Notes under the pieces: model-generated
Told to the model about the DNA's origin: nothing
Databases searched by the model: none
What the model saw: only the letters and a program-made list of their open reading frames with translations
Shown here: piece after piece, positions 32,984 through 42,714 of the stretch
How positions within the stretch are numbered: the first letter of the stretch is position 1
Layout of the letters: every line of letters begins with the position of its first letter
Program-made: the position numbers and the translations under genes
From: Planctomycetota bacterium
GTDB taxonomy: Bacteria; Planctomycetota; UBA1135
Assembly: GCA_024229395.1 (NCBI GenBank)
Contig: JAAESM010000018.1
Span: 1 to 60,323 of the forward strand
Length of the DNA: 60,323 nt
Reading direction: 5' to 3'

Positions 32984-33234
32984 GGGCGAAATCCTACCAG
33001 CGCGCCCGCTTGTCCCCTATCTCAGTGCTCCTTTTGACCGATTCCAAGATTTAGGAAAGACTTACTTCATGCTCAACGATGCATCGGGTAACGCGAGCAT
33101 GAGCACTGGTGTTCCTGGGCGCGCAACCGGTTTCACCTTGTACACCCAAGGCGCAGACCTTGCGAGTGGTTCGCTAACCAATTCGCTGGCAGAGCCGATT
33201 CTTTAGATCGCTCAATCGCACACTTGGGCAATCC
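32984..33234. other. Intergenic gap without a supported gene
   Basis: This gap separates two minus-strand genes and must contain the promoter of the M3 peptidase. I see no hairpin, tRNA or convincing reading frame in it. Confidence 0.3.
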
Positions 33235-34833
33235 CTATTCGCGGGGCGCATATCGATAGACATCGATGCGCTCCGCGTTTTTTAATGGGAACTCGAAATG
33301 CTCGGCGTGCCCGCGTTCCGCATTGAGCTGTTGGAGCAAGGTATCGAACTCCTGTTGCGGGAAGGGCATGTCGGTATCGTTGTCGTCGGTGTAAGCGACA
33401 AGCCAATAATGCCCCGGCATGGTGCCACCACGCGCCAAGGCAAGAGCCGTCTTGGACTCCCCCCACGGCACTGGATGATTGAAATCACGGGTCAGGTGGA
33501 AACGCAAGCGCGCCATCGAGCCACCAAGACGGAAGAAGTCTGGCTTGTAGCCGCGTTCGGTGTTGCAGAAGCCAACGACCACATCATCTTGGCCCACGGA
33601 TTGCTCCATCCACGCAGCGAACTCGAGCGACTTCTGATCGGAGATTGATTTGTACGGTTGCTGGACATCGCGGACCGCCCCACTGATGGCGAAACCAGTC
33701 AGCAGGATGCAAAAGAACACATGCACTCCACCCTGCACCTTGGCAGATGCTCGACAGAAAATCGTGGCTAAGCCATGGCCAGCCAACAAACAAAAGGCCG
33801 GCGCCATGTAGATCGACACGCGCACGCTACCGCCGTAGGGATAGCGCTCCATGGCCGCTGCAATGAATGTGAAGACCAAGGGCCCGAGCAGCAGCCACAA
33901 GAAGCCGCGGCGCTTCGAGCGGAACACCGCAACAACACCAATCACGATCAACAACAAGGTGGCGGAGCTGCCGTAGTTGCGCCCGCCGGTTGGATAGGCC
34001 GACATATAACCGGCATGCGATTGCAGTAGCCATTGCGGCAAATTCCACCATTCGGCGATCGGCGGGAAGGTTGGCGTCCACATCGCCATCTCGGTCAGCC
34101 ACGATGCTGATTCAGCATGCGGGCCGGCAAAAATGCGCACCATCATGATTGCGGAGATCGCAATCCACACGGCCCACAAGGCCGATGGAAGAATGAAACT
34201 CAATCGTTGGCGGAAGTCGCTGGCCTTACCGAACATGCCGGCGCAACCGAAGTAAACAATCAATGACCCCGACACGAATAACGAAGGGAAGCTCGACCAC
34301 ACGCCGATTAAGGACACCATCATCAAGGCGGTCCAACGCCCCGGTTGCGGAAGTTTGCTGGGCGCGTGTTTGATGATGTCGAGCGCCAAGTTGAGCATGA
34401 GCAGCGCGAACATCAAGTCCACCGAATAAGGCTTCAACTCCACGGCATGACGCAGTGGGTAATACGACGCCGCGAAGATGGCGAAGCCCAATAAGGCGGA
34501 AGGCTGCGGCAAGGCACGTAAGCAAAAGCGCAGCATGAGCAAGGTCGACGCAATGCCAGCTAAGAACGCGGGCAAGCGCAAGGACCACGGCGATGCGCCG
34601 AAGACGTCGAAACAGCTCTTCTCCAGCCACAGCCAGAACAGCGGCGCGATCTGCCCGTACTCCAACGGTTGGATCAGATCGATCAATGAGCGGTCATAGA
34701 AGTTGACCGCAACGAAGGCCTCGTCGCCCCAGATCGGGAAGCCCAATCCATAACGCACCCCCATCCACACGAGGTGGATGCCGACCAGGATCCAAGTCCA
34801 GACAAGCAGGGCGCGAGAAGACACGTCCAACAT
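33235..34833 (-). CDS. GT-C-fold membrane glycosyltransferase
   Basis: The protein is 532 residues with about 11 hydrophobic helices. The first loop has GFPIWGDEAF, the acidic Asp-Glu site typical of ArnT/PMT-like enzymes that use lipid-linked sugars. A second loop has HAVELKPYSVDL, usual in this superfamily (E-x-R/K-x-Y). The C-terminal 110 residues are soluble and extracytoplasmic. The donor is probably a polyprenyl-phosphate sugar; the acceptor is unknown. It is divergent from the nitroreductase gene with only a 14-base gap. Confidence 0.85.
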   Translation of the reverse strand: MLDVSSRALLVWTWILVGIHLVWMGVRYGLGFPIWGDEAFVAVNFYDRSLIDLIQPLEYGQIAPLFWLWLEKSCFDVFGASPWSLRLPAFLAGIASTLLMLRFCLRALPQPSALLGFAIFAASYYPLRHAVELKPYSVDLMFALLMLNLALDIIKHAPSKLPQPGRWTALMMVSLIGVWSSFPSLFVSGSLIVYFGCAGMFGKASDFRQRLSFILPSALWAVWIAISAIMMVRIFAGPHAESASWLTEMAMWTPTFPPIAEWWNLPQWLLQSHAGYMSAYPTGGRNYGSSATLLLIVIGVVAVFRSKRRGFLWLLLGPLVFTFIAAAMERYPYGGSVRVSIYMAPAFCLLAGHGLATIFCRASAKVQGGVHVFFCILLTGFAISGAVRDVQQPYKSISDQKSLEFAAWMEQSVGQDDVVVGFCNTERGYKPDFFRLGGSMARLRFHLTRDFNHPVPWGESKTALALARGGTMPGHYWLVAYTDDNDTDMPFPQQEFDTLLQQLNAERGHAEHFEFPLKNAERIDVYRYAPRE

Positions 34834-34847
34834 GTTAGTTTCCCCGC

Positions 34848-35522
34848 ATGGAGAATCCCCCCTTCATCCCTCTCGAGCCTGGTTACCACCCCGGAGTGCC
34901 GCCCGAGCAAGCGAGCCGCGAGTTTTACGACATGATCAAGAGTCGGCGTAGCATCCGCATGTTCTCGGATCAGCCGGTTTCACGCGAGGCCATCGAGGGC
35001 ATCGTGCGCGTTGCCACCACTGCCCCGTCGGGCGCTAACAAGCAGCCATGGCGATTCGTGGCCGTTTCCGATCCAGCGTTGAAGCATGAGATTCGCCTTG
35101 GCGCCGAGAAGGAAGAGCGCGAGTTGTACGCCAGCCGTGCAAGCGATGAATGGTTAGCCGATCTGGCGCCGCTCGGCACCGACGACAATAAGGAGTACTT
35201 GGATATCGCCCCGTGGTTGATCGTGGTCTTCCGTCTGACCTCCGCCGACGACGGCAGCAAGGTCTATTACTCCGAGGAATCCATTGGCCTTGCCACTGGC
35301 TTCTTGCTGACCGCCGCGCACTTCGCCGGCTTGGCAACGCTCACGCATACGCCCAGCCCAATGAAGTTCCTTGGCGAGTTACTCGGCCGCCCATCGAACG
35401 AACGCCCGTACATGTTGATCCCGGTCGGTTATCCAGCCAAGGACTGCACGGTGCCGGTGCATGCCATCTCGCGCATGCCGCTGGAAGAAGTCTTGATCTT
35501 CGACCGCGGAGAGCAATCATGA
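34848..35522 (+). CDS. Nitroreductase-family flavoprotein
   Basis: The protein is 224 residues. The N-terminus RRSIRMFSDQPVSREAIEGIVR, the FMN-binding APSGANKQPWRFV, and the C-terminal P-x-G-Y-P-A (PVGYPAKDC) are typical. The APSGANxQPW form and the length resemble the iodotyrosine deiodinase/BluB branch. It should bind FMN and reduce an unknown substrate with NAD(P)H. Its stop overlaps the surE-like start by three bases (ATGA). Confidence 0.88.
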   Translation: MENPPFIPLEPGYHPGVPPEQASREFYDMIKSRRSIRMFSDQPVSREAIEGIVRVATTAPSGANKQPWRFVAVSDPALKHEIRLGAEKEERELYASRASDEWLADLAPLGTDDNKEYLDIAPWLIVVFRLTSADDGSKVYYSEESIGLATGFLLTAAHFAGLATLTHTPSPMKFLGELLGRPSNERPYMLIPVGYPAKDCTVPVHAISRMPLEEVLIFDRGEQS

Positions 35523-36463
35523 AGACCGCGCCGCAACACTTCTTGAGTTCGCTGATCTTGGGCGCACTGGCACTCGCGCTCGGCGTTTCTTACGTGAGCT
35601 TGCAGCCAGGGGCCACGAGTGCCCAACCAGTTTCTGCCAGCGGCACCGCGGGCCCGACACCGCGCATCTTGATCGCCAACGACGACGGCATCGATCACGA
35701 AGGACTGCGTGAGCTGGTCCGCGCCATGTCCAAAGTCGGTAGTGTCACGGTTGCCGCCCCACCAGAAAACCGTTCTGGCGCAAGTCACTCCAGCTCCATG
35801 TTCCAAGGCCCGATGGCCTTGAAGCAACACCAGATCGAGGGTGCTGTCGAAGCATGGTCGGTCGATGGTACGCCGTCAGATTGTGTGGCCTTCGGCCTTC
35901 AACATCTTGGTGCGGAAGAACCCTTTCATTTAGTTGTGTCAGGAATCAACGGTGGCAGCAACGTCGGCCTAGTGGCACACTACTCCGGAACCGTAGGCGC
36001 GGCCATGGAGGGAGCCTTACGCGGTGTACCTTCCTTCGCGGTCTCGATGCAACGCGGCAACAGCAAGAGTCAGTACAAGCTCGCCGCCGCATTCGCCGCC
36101 GACTTCGCGCAGAAGATGTTGGAGCAAGGTCAAGATGCGACTGTGGTGTACAGCATCAACGTGCCGCACTGGGACCCTGCAAAAATCAAAGGCGTGGTGA
36201 TCGCGCCGATGGATGGGATCTATCTGCAGAATCCATCGTTCACGATTCTTGATACCGACAGTGGTCAACAAGCCAAGGCCAACATTCGATTTGGGAGTGA
36301 TTACCCGGTCGGTTGCGACACTCACGCTTACTATGAAGACAACATCGTGGTGGCGCCTTTGCTCGTCAACCACACCGCACATGCCAAGATCGCAGAATTG
36401 CAGACTTGGTCGTTACAAACACCCACGCCGAGATCCACGTCCAACTCGAACACTCAGAAATAA
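35519..36463 (+). CDS. surE: SurE-family nucleotidase with N-terminal signal
   Basis: SurE enzymes remove phosphate from 5'/3'-nucleoside monophosphates. The protein is 314 residues. An N-terminal hydrophobic stretch (LSSLILGALALALGVSYVSL) acts as signal or anchor, which cytoplasmic SurE lacks. The family motifs are N54-D-D-G (RILIANDDGID), AAPPENRSGAS, GTPSDCVAFGL, SGINGGSNVG and YSGTVGAAMEG. The C-terminal dimer arm is present. The start overlaps the nitroreductase stop. An export signal suggests a periplasmic phosphatase role. Confidence 0.9.
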   Translation: MKTAPQHFLSSLILGALALALGVSYVSLQPGATSAQPVSASGTAGPTPRILIANDDGIDHEGLRELVRAMSKVGSVTVAAPPENRSGASHSSSMFQGPMALKQHQIEGAVEAWSVDGTPSDCVAFGLQHLGAEEPFHLVVSGINGGSNVGLVAHYSGTVGAAMEGALRGVPSFAVSMQRGNSKSQYKLAAAFAADFAQKMLEQGQDATVVYSINVPHWDPAKIKGVVIAPMDGIYLQNPSFTILDTDSGQQAKANIRFGSDYPVGCDTHAYYEDNIVVAPLLVNHTAHAKIAELQTWSLQTPTPRSTSNSNTQK

Positions 36464-36472
36464 CGTAGAGCC

Positions 36473-37267
36473 ATGGACAGCACCTGGGATCGCATTCTTC
36501 TTCATCCGACCAACGCCAGCGTGCCGCGGTTAGCGGTGTCCTCTTGCTTGCTTGGCAATCCGGTGCGTTACGACGGCAGCGATAAGAAAGCCGAGACCGT
36601 GGCGACCGCCATGGCTTATCACTGTGAGTTGTTGCCGGTATGCCCGGAAGTGGAGATGGAGATGGGCGTGCCGCGCGAGACTATTCACATTAAAGAGGAC
36701 CATGACGGCAATCGCTTATTGATTGGCAATGACAGCAGCACGGATTACACCGCGCGCTTGCAACCGATGTTGGATCAACGCCTGCAGGAGTTTCGCGAAC
36801 TCGGCATGTCGGGCTTCATCTTCAAAGCCCGCTCCCCTTCTTGCGCGCCAGGCTCTTATCCAATGCCCGACCCCGACGGCAGCGATGAGCCTTCCCCAAC
36901 TTATGGTTTGTTCGCCGCCGCAGTGCGTGATCATTTCCCGCTACTGCCGATGATCGATGAAGAGTCTTTGCATCATCACCGCCCGCGACGCCTGTTCAAC
37001 TTGCGCATGTACGCACACTTCCGCTTACGCCAAGTCTTCCACGATGGTCCAAGCACGGAAGCATTGCGGGCATTCCATGTGGTGGCGGACCCCTTGTTCG
37101 ATGCCATGCCAAGCTGTTGCCGCACCGACCTCGCTGCGGCATTGGGTGATCCACGCACCTACGTTCATCGTCTGCTTGGTTGCTTGCGCGAAGCAAACGA
37201 TGCAGAAGCCATGGATGCCGCGATCAAGTTCTTGCGCAAGGCACCACCGAGCAGCTTGTCGGTCTAG
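36473..37267 (+). CDS. DUF523 (TudS-like) protein with C-terminal DUF1722
   Basis: The protein is 264 residues. The first 150 form a DUF523 domain with three conserved cysteines (SSCLLGNPVRYDG, PVCPEVEMEMG, SPSCAPGSYP). In the TudS group of this family these hold a [4Fe-4S] cluster that removes sulfur from thiouracil; use here is inferred. The C-terminal part (LRMYAHFRLRQ, HRLLGCLREAN) fits DUF1722. It follows the surE-like gene by nine bases and is probably co-transcribed. The nearby isc operon could serve it. Confidence 0.85.
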   Translation: MDSTWDRILLHPTNASVPRLAVSSCLLGNPVRYDGSDKKAETVATAMAYHCELLPVCPEVEMEMGVPRETIHIKEDHDGNRLLIGNDSSTDYTARLQPMLDQRLQEFRELGMSGFIFKARSPSCAPGSYPMPDPDGSDEPSPTYGLFAAAVRDHFPLLPMIDEESLHHHRPRRLFNLRMYAHFRLRQVFHDGPSTEALRAFHVVADPLFDAMPSCCRTDLAAALGDPRTYVHRLLGCLREANDAEAMDAAIKFLRKAPPSSLSV

Positions 37268-37299
37268 CGCCTAAGGATCACGAGCAATCAACGAACGCT

Positions 37300-38334
37300 T
37301 TAGCGCAGCACCATACGGTACTCAACACCGTCGGGCAGGTTCTCTGCCACGTTGTCATCGTTTTGGAGATGTGTATTCCAGACCATCTTTTCAGCGTCGT
37401 AGGTCAGCACCATTCCTTTCATCTGGATCTGGTGGGCCTTGTTCATCTTGGCCACCGCAGTGAAACCTTCGATATCGATTTGTGTCGCATACTCGCCGCC
37501 GGCGTAGGTGTATTGCAGTTCATAAGCCGGCGCCAGCAGACCAATGTGTACACTTGCACCTTTGGCGCCACCACCAATCTTGGTTCCACCTCTTAGGCGA
37601 ACCTTGTTCATGTATCCACCGGTTGCGCTCTTGCCATCAGAGGTCTGCACGATGACACCGCCAGGGAAACTACATCCATCCAACACAAGGTTGTCACCAT
37701 GCCTCATCACGAAGACCGCGGTCTCATCATGGGACACGTCCTTCAATTCCGTCTTGTTGAAGTAGATGATGCGCCCCGGACCAGCCTTCATGTATGGCTC
37801 CATATCGAACACCGGAATCTTCACCGGCGAGCGCGGCGCACTTTGAGCAGCACTGGCTTGACGAGTCTTGTCGCTGTACTGGAAGGCATCGCCAATTCCA
37901 GAATCATTCTCCAAAGGCGTATCGGTGCTCTCGAACGGTGATGGTGGCGGACCTGCAGAGGCCAATCCTGACTGCATCGTCAGTTCATCGAGTTCCGCTT
38001 CCCGTGGAACCCTTGGCGGCGTGCCCGCGAAAGGTATACCATCCAGAGTGTGCGCGTTGACTTCCAAGACGTTGTGCAAAGAAAGCGCCACGAAGGCCGC
38101 CTTCAAGATTGGCCAAGAAAAACCCTCCTTACTATCCAAGGAGATCGGCGGTGGTGCCGGCATCATCAACATGTTCGGCGGCACGGATTCAAAGGTGCCA
38201 GGCTCGTCGTGGCCGACGTGAACCTTAGGCTGCGCTTGAAAATAAATTGCTGTGAATAAACCAATTACGAGCAACACTAGGTGCTGAATCGCACCGGCCT
38301 GGGGTGTTCGTTTGGAATTAGAAGGTAGCCTCAT
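37300..38334 (-). CDS. Membrane-anchored protein of unknown function
   Basis: The protein is 344 residues. An N-terminal helix (IQHLVLLVIGLFTAIYFQAQ) is followed by a Pro/Ser-rich linker (about 40-160). The C-terminal domain (about 175-344) reads like a right-handed or short beta-helix: IIYFNKTELKDVS, LVLDGCSFPGGVIVQTSDG, GYMNKVRLRGGTKIGGGAKG. I do not recognise the family. The pattern 'coding layers with G-G-x-I' is seen in bactofilin or pectate-lyase-like folds, so a cell-surface or envelope part is possible. Confidence 0.65.
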   Translation of the reverse strand: MRLPSNSKRTPQAGAIQHLVLLVIGLFTAIYFQAQPKVHVGHDEPGTFESVPPNMLMMPAPPPISLDSKEGFSWPILKAAFVALSLHNVLEVNAHTLDGIPFAGTPPRVPREAELDELTMQSGLASAGPPPSPFESTDTPLENDSGIGDAFQYSDKTRQASAAQSAPRSPVKIPVFDMEPYMKAGPGRIIYFNKTELKDVSHDETAVFVMRHGDNLVLDGCSFPGGVIVQTSDGKSATGGYMNKVRLRGGTKIGGGAKGASVHIGLLAPAYELQYTYAGGEYATQIDIEGFTAVAKMNKAHQIQMKGMVLTYDAEKMVWNTHLQNDDNVAENLPDGVEYRMVLR

Positions 38335-38402
38335 GGCAATTCCATAACGGATTATTCGCGGATTTCCTGAGCCTAAAGCGCGTTGAAATAAGCCAAATGG
38401 AC

Positions 38403-38831
38403 CTAAAACGCCGACATTTCAGCCAGCGGCGCGGTGGTCTCTGCCAGAAAGAAGCGGCCGATTTCCACTTGGAAATGCTCACCATCTTCACGTTCCCAGA
38501 CAAAATGCCCTTCCATTGTGCCCCAACTGGTGCTGAGGGGGCTACCACTCTTATATTCGAAGCGTTCTCCAGGGTGCAACAGCGGATGCTCGCCAACCAC
38601 GCCCGGGCCCTCCACCTCACGCACGGCGTTCTCGGCATCGGTGATACGCCACAGACGGCTCACTAAACGTGCAGAGCGTTCTCCAGTATTCGTCAAAATC
38701 ACACGATAAGCGAAGTAATAGCGCCCCATCTCCGGCGCAGACTGCGCAGGCAAAAACGCGGCGCCGACCTGAACCCGAATTCCTTCGGTAGTACAATCGG
38801 AGTGACCGGTCTGACGCATCGATTCCGTCAT
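38403..38831 (-). CDS. apaG: ApaG-like protein
   Basis: The protein is 142 residues. It has the ApaG pattern: GIRVQVGAAFLP, YYFAYRVILTNTGERSARL, LLSRLWRITD-like strand, GPGVVGEHPLLHPGERFEYKSG and MEGHFVW. It is an Ig-like fold of unknown role, linked in E. coli with cobalt/magnesium resistance and Ap4A (next to apaH), and with F-box proteins in plants. The start at 38831 is the ATG nearest the family N-terminus; 18 bases later the divergent gene begins, so the promoters overlap the coding starts. Confidence 0.92.
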   Translation of the reverse strand: MTESMRQTGHSDCTTEGIRVQVGAAFLPAQSAPEMGRYYFAYRVILTNTGERSARLVSRLWRITDAENAVREVEGPGVVGEHPLLHPGERFEYKSGSPLSTSWGTMEGHFVWEREDGEHFQVEIGRFFLAETTAPLAEMSAF

Positions 38832-38848
38832 CGCTCTAGAATATAACA

Positions 38849-40267
38849 ATGCTCAAGCTTCTGTTCACGCTGCTTCTGTCCGCAACCATGCTCGTTTCGG
38901 CAGATGATGCCGGTTTGGAATGGCAAGGCGAATACGCCGCCGCCTTCGAATTGGCTAAGGAGAAAGACACCATCGTCTTCCTCGCGGTGAACATGGATGG
39001 AGAGCGGGCCAATGACAATGCAGCCAAGAAGCTCTACAAGAACAAAGTAATTACCGAGCTCGCGGAAGGCACTGTGAACCTGGTTGCGTCAAAGTTCGTC
39101 CACTCCAAGTCGGGTGCATGCCCGCGTTTGGGTGGAGTCACTTGTGAGCAGCACCAGCGCGTCGATATCAAGGCACGCGGAGCCATCTTCAACCCTGACG
39201 GCGACGCCGAGGTCATTGCCCCTCACCACGTGTTCCTGGATAAGGAAGGAACCGTGTTGTTGTCGGTCCCCTACGAGGTCCGCGCCGAAGAGCTCGCATG
39301 GTGCTTTACGACCGCATTGCGCCTGGCTTACCCAGAAGGTGAATTCGCCTTCACCAAGGGAGCACGCGCACCCAAGCGCGTCGTCATGGGCGATGTCACC
39401 AAAGGCGCGGGCGCCGACACCATCCGCCCACTCACCGAGGATGAGCTGGAAGAGACCTTGAAGGCGTTGCAAGCCACCATCAATTTTGGAGAACGCGCGC
39501 GCCTGGTCTACAGCTTGATCGCCACCGATCATCCCGACGCCATCGAGGCCGTCGAACGTGAATTGATCACTGCCTCTATCGGTGGTGGCCGCAGTGGCCG
39601 TGGTTTAGGCGGATTGGGTGGCGGATTGGATCGCCTCAATGAGGCGAAGCGAACCCTGATCCATCGCATGGGCATCTACTCGCCATCCAGCTACTGGGAG
39701 GCGCTTGTGCCTCAACTCAGCGGCGATGATGAAGGTGTACGCCTGGAGTCGGCCGTCGCACTGGAGCAGATGGCGGTGCCGGAATCCTTGAAGGAATTGA
39801 GAAAGACCTTCAAGAAGGAAGAGAGCGATGCCGTACGACGCGCCATGGTGCGCGCCATGGGTACTGCAGGAGCCGGCGATTCCGGAACCCGCAAGGCTTT
39901 GAGCAGCTTGGCCAAGTCCGATAAGGATCAACCACTGCAACTCAACGCCATCTTCGGCCTCGGCAACCAAGGGGCAGATAAGAGTGTGCGCAAACTCTTC
40001 GAGGCCGCCATCGCCGAAAAGAAGAGTGGCCCAACTCAAGCCTTGGTGCTCGGGATTGCATTCGCGCGCAATGAAACCCTGATTGACCTACTCGTAGGCT
40101 TTGGCGCCGAACAGGGCGATTGGAGTAAGGAAATTTGGGAATGCGTTGAAGCCGCGCGTGCGGTCTTCGATGGCGGCAACTTGTCTGGCCTACGCGAACA
40201 TATCCAGCGCGTCTGCGGCGATACGGTCGAACGCGAGCGCTTCTTTGGCGCAGTCGAAAAGGAATAA
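38849..40267 (+). CDS. Secreted thioredoxin-fold protein with HEAT repeats
   Basis: The protein is 472 residues with a signal peptide (FTLLLSATMLVSADD). Residues about 20-170 resemble a thioredoxin-like fold (AFELAKEKDTIVFLAVNMDG, ...HHVFLDKEGTVLLSV) but without a CxxC pair at the active place. The second half has HEAT-like helical repeats (LVPQLSGDDEGVRLESAVALEQM; ELRKTFKKEESDAVRRAMVRAMG). It may be a protein-binding scaffold in the periplasm. The ATG is three bases after a TATAAC box and may be leaderless. Confidence 0.7.
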   Translation: MLKLLFTLLLSATMLVSADDAGLEWQGEYAAAFELAKEKDTIVFLAVNMDGERANDNAAKKLYKNKVITELAEGTVNLVASKFVHSKSGACPRLGGVTCEQHQRVDIKARGAIFNPDGDAEVIAPHHVFLDKEGTVLLSVPYEVRAEELAWCFTTALRLAYPEGEFAFTKGARAPKRVVMGDVTKGAGADTIRPLTEDELEETLKALQATINFGERARLVYSLIATDHPDAIEAVERELITASIGGGRSGRGLGGLGGGLDRLNEAKRTLIHRMGIYSPSSYWEALVPQLSGDDEGVRLESAVALEQMAVPESLKELRKTFKKEESDAVRRAMVRAMGTAGAGDSGTRKALSSLAKSDKDQPLQLNAIFGLGNQGADKSVRKLFEAAIAEKKSGPTQALVLGIAFARNETLIDLLVGFGAEQGDWSKEIWECVEAARAVFDGGNLSGLREHIQRVCGDTVERERFFGAVEKE

Positions 40268-40416
40268 AGTCACTCTAGAATCGCCTCCAGCGGGGCCAGA
40301 GTGCCACGAATAAGATTCTTAAAGCTTTTCTTAAGCAACGCCGAAAAGAGGAACGGAGACCGCAAATCTTGTGGTTGTACCCGTTTAACCCCACATACCC
40401 AAATCACGGCGAAAAC

Positions 40417-42699
40417 ATGAGGAAACTAAACTATCTACCCATGCTCCTTGGAGCATTACCACTCACCGCCATGGCATGTGGCGGCGGCGGCGGAGATACC
40501 GTTGCTGGTGGTGCAATTGAAGGCTTGACCTTGCCCGACAACATGGGCCTTGTTGATGTTGATGAAAGCACGGCAAATGGCTCAGTCACAGCAGGTGCCT
40601 CAGCCAATGTCACAGCTGCCTTTGCTGCAAGCTCTGACTATGAAACCGATGAAGTCCACGCCCACATGTGGGATGAGGCCACCGAGCCTCTCGACATCAT
40701 CAACGAGATCTTGACCGCAGTTTCTCAGACACGGGCCGATCACTTCGTGAACACCGGCGCTTATATGGCATTGGTGGAGATGGTTGGAGGTGATGGCGAC
40801 CAAAGCGCCGACACGGGTCAGTCCACTGGCGGTAACGCTACTGAACTTGAGCCTTGGATTATCCTGAGCACGCGTGCGTCGGCAAAAGCCGCGCAGATCG
40901 TACGCTTCTGGATTAGCCAGGATGATGACTTCGGCGATGGTTCGCCGATCACCAGTACCATCTTCGGTAAGGCCACAGTTTCCGAGGAGCCTTCGGCAAG
41001 CAAGCCTTACGGCGACTTCTCGATGAACTTCGCGATGGTCAACGATGCCGATGACTCGGTGTTCCAGCGCGGTCGCTTGACCACCGTGCCTGTGACTAAC
41101 GGTGAACTTGGCTTCACTTTCATGATGGAAGACGTGCTTGGCATGTTCGGTGATGACACTGCAGTAACCGTGCGCACCAACGCCGCACAGACTGCTGGTC
41201 GTGCGCACATGTCCGTGCCTGACCATGAAGGCGGCGGCAACATGACCGTCACCCTGGCCTACAACCAGGATTACTTCCTGCGTTCCAATGGCACCGATAC
41301 TGAGCTGCTCGATCGCAATAGCTTGAGCCGCAACATCTGGGGTTACAACCTCTACCATGCTGCCGATGGCAACGGCTTCTCCGCCGGAGATCGCGTTGAC
41401 CTCGAAGGTGGTTTCCCATTCGTATATGGCACCGCTGGCGCACGCGAGTTCGGTTGGTGTGATTACTGGGGCATCTGGACCTCGAGCCCTGATGAACTCG
41501 ACAACGGCGATACCGTGACTCGCGATGAAGATGGCAACTCTGCCACCTACACCGTATTGAAGGCCCCTGGCAAGCTGGTTCGCGTGACCAAGCGTGACAT
41601 CGCTCTTGCAGATCTCGATGGCGAAAGCTTCGAGTACTGGGATTGGGAAAGCGGTAACCAGTACTTGGTGACCTACAGCCACGGCACCACCACCTGGACC
41701 AACGTCGCCCTGCGTGACCAAGAGACTTGGGAATGGGAAGACCTTGAGACCCCAACCACGATGACCATCAATGATGATTGGTGGTACGGATTCTGGTCGA
41801 TGAGCTTCGGCGGTAACGTCGACTTCATCGGTGGTCAGACTGCAGTGACCGTTCGTGAGCAGGCCTTCGTGTCTAGCGACGACACCATCTTCAACGGTGG
41901 CACTTCGCTGACCTTGTACTCGATGGGGGATAGCTTGCGCGCCGGTATCAACCAAAGCCAAGCCAACAGTGGCGATGTCTACATGGACGAGGTTGCCAAC
42001 CCAGCCAACGCTTATGAGTACACCTTCCTGAAGGATGGTCGTGTTCTTCAGTACGGCGGCACCGATGTGGGTCTTGCAACGGGTATCACCCCTGGCGAGA
42101 ACAGCCCATACCACTGGGGCATGCACAGCGGTCCCATGACTGCAACCGATCCAGTAACCCTTGGCATCAACGATCCATGGGAAATGAGGAACCAGGACAC
42201 TTACTACTTCTACGAGACCGGCCACAACGAATGGAACCAGTACGCAACGCTGATCCAGACCAATGGCACTCCGGTTGAGTTCGATGACCCGATCAACTTC
42301 TTCTATACCCACTCCACCGCTAACGATGCCGACGGCAACGCCGACTTCGATGGCAAGAAGGTCTTCTTGACCTACGGTGGCGACCGCAACCTCTGGGGCA
42401 TCCCAGGACACGAGGTCGACATGGATGGCGACGGCAATGGTGACCGCTGGTACCCAATGTTCTCTATCGCTGATGGAGTCGTGATGGGACCAAACGGTGA
42501 TGAGTACGTCATCAAGGCAGTCGATATGGAGCTGTTCATGGATGTGTCTTCCGACGCCATCCCTAGTGCTCTGTCTACCGCTTTGACCGAAGCTGCTTCG
42601 CTGGCCTTGCCAACGATGAGTGCTTGGACTGACCCAACCACCACCGCCAAGCCTTTGATCAACGAAGACCCGAAAGTGGTCGCCGGCGTCATTCAGTAG
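40417..42699 (+). CDS. Large secreted lipoprotein of unknown function
   Basis: The protein is 760 residues from the ATG at 40417; an upstream frame has no ribosome site. The lipoprotein signal is LLGALPLTAMACGGGGG. Helices near residues 60-130 (EPLDIINEILTAVSQ ... VNTGAYMALVEM) come first. Next is a long beta-rich part, dominated by Asp, Gly, Trp and Tyr, with repeated YxxWD-type units (SFEYWDWESGNQYLV; YYFYETGHNEWNQYA). The C-terminus is helical. It may be a surface beta-structure or a large secreted binding protein. I know no family. A strong terminator follows. Confidence 0.75.
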   Translation: MRKLNYLPMLLGALPLTAMACGGGGGDTVAGGAIEGLTLPDNMGLVDVDESTANGSVTAGASANVTAAFAASSDYETDEVHAHMWDEATEPLDIINEILTAVSQTRADHFVNTGAYMALVEMVGGDGDQSADTGQSTGGNATELEPWIILSTRASAKAAQIVRFWISQDDDFGDGSPITSTIFGKATVSEEPSASKPYGDFSMNFAMVNDADDSVFQRGRLTTVPVTNGELGFTFMMEDVLGMFGDDTAVTVRTNAAQTAGRAHMSVPDHEGGGNMTVTLAYNQDYFLRSNGTDTELLDRNSLSRNIWGYNLYHAADGNGFSAGDRVDLEGGFPFVYGTAGAREFGWCDYWGIWTSSPDELDNGDTVTRDEDGNSATYTVLKAPGKLVRVTKRDIALADLDGESFEYWDWESGNQYLVTYSHGTTTWTNVALRDQETWEWEDLETPTTMTINDDWWYGFWSMSFGGNVDFIGGQTAVTVREQAFVSSDDTIFNGGTSLTLYSMGDSLRAGINQSQANSGDVYMDEVANPANAYEYTFLKDGRVLQYGGTDVGLATGITPGENSPYHWGMHSGPMTATDPVTLGINDPWEMRNQDTYYFYETGHNEWNQYATLIQTNGTPVEFDDPINFFYTHSTANDADGNADFDGKKVFLTYGGDRNLWGIPGHEVDMDGDGNGDRWYPMFSIADGVVMGPNGDEYVIKAVDMELFMDVSSDAIPSALSTALTEAASLALPTMSAWTDPTTTAKPLINEDPKVVAGVIQ

Positions 42700-42714
42700 G
42701 CTGAGCTCTCTTCT

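Noticed and set aside
30680..33037. 785-codon open frame on the plus strand
   Set aside because: It lies exactly antisense to the M3 peptidase gene, which has full motifs. The composition (His/Val/Gln-rich, no domains) is that of a codon-bias shadow.
40600..42411. 603-codon open frame on the minus strand
   Set aside because: It is antisense to the large lipoprotein gene and has no start signals or domains.
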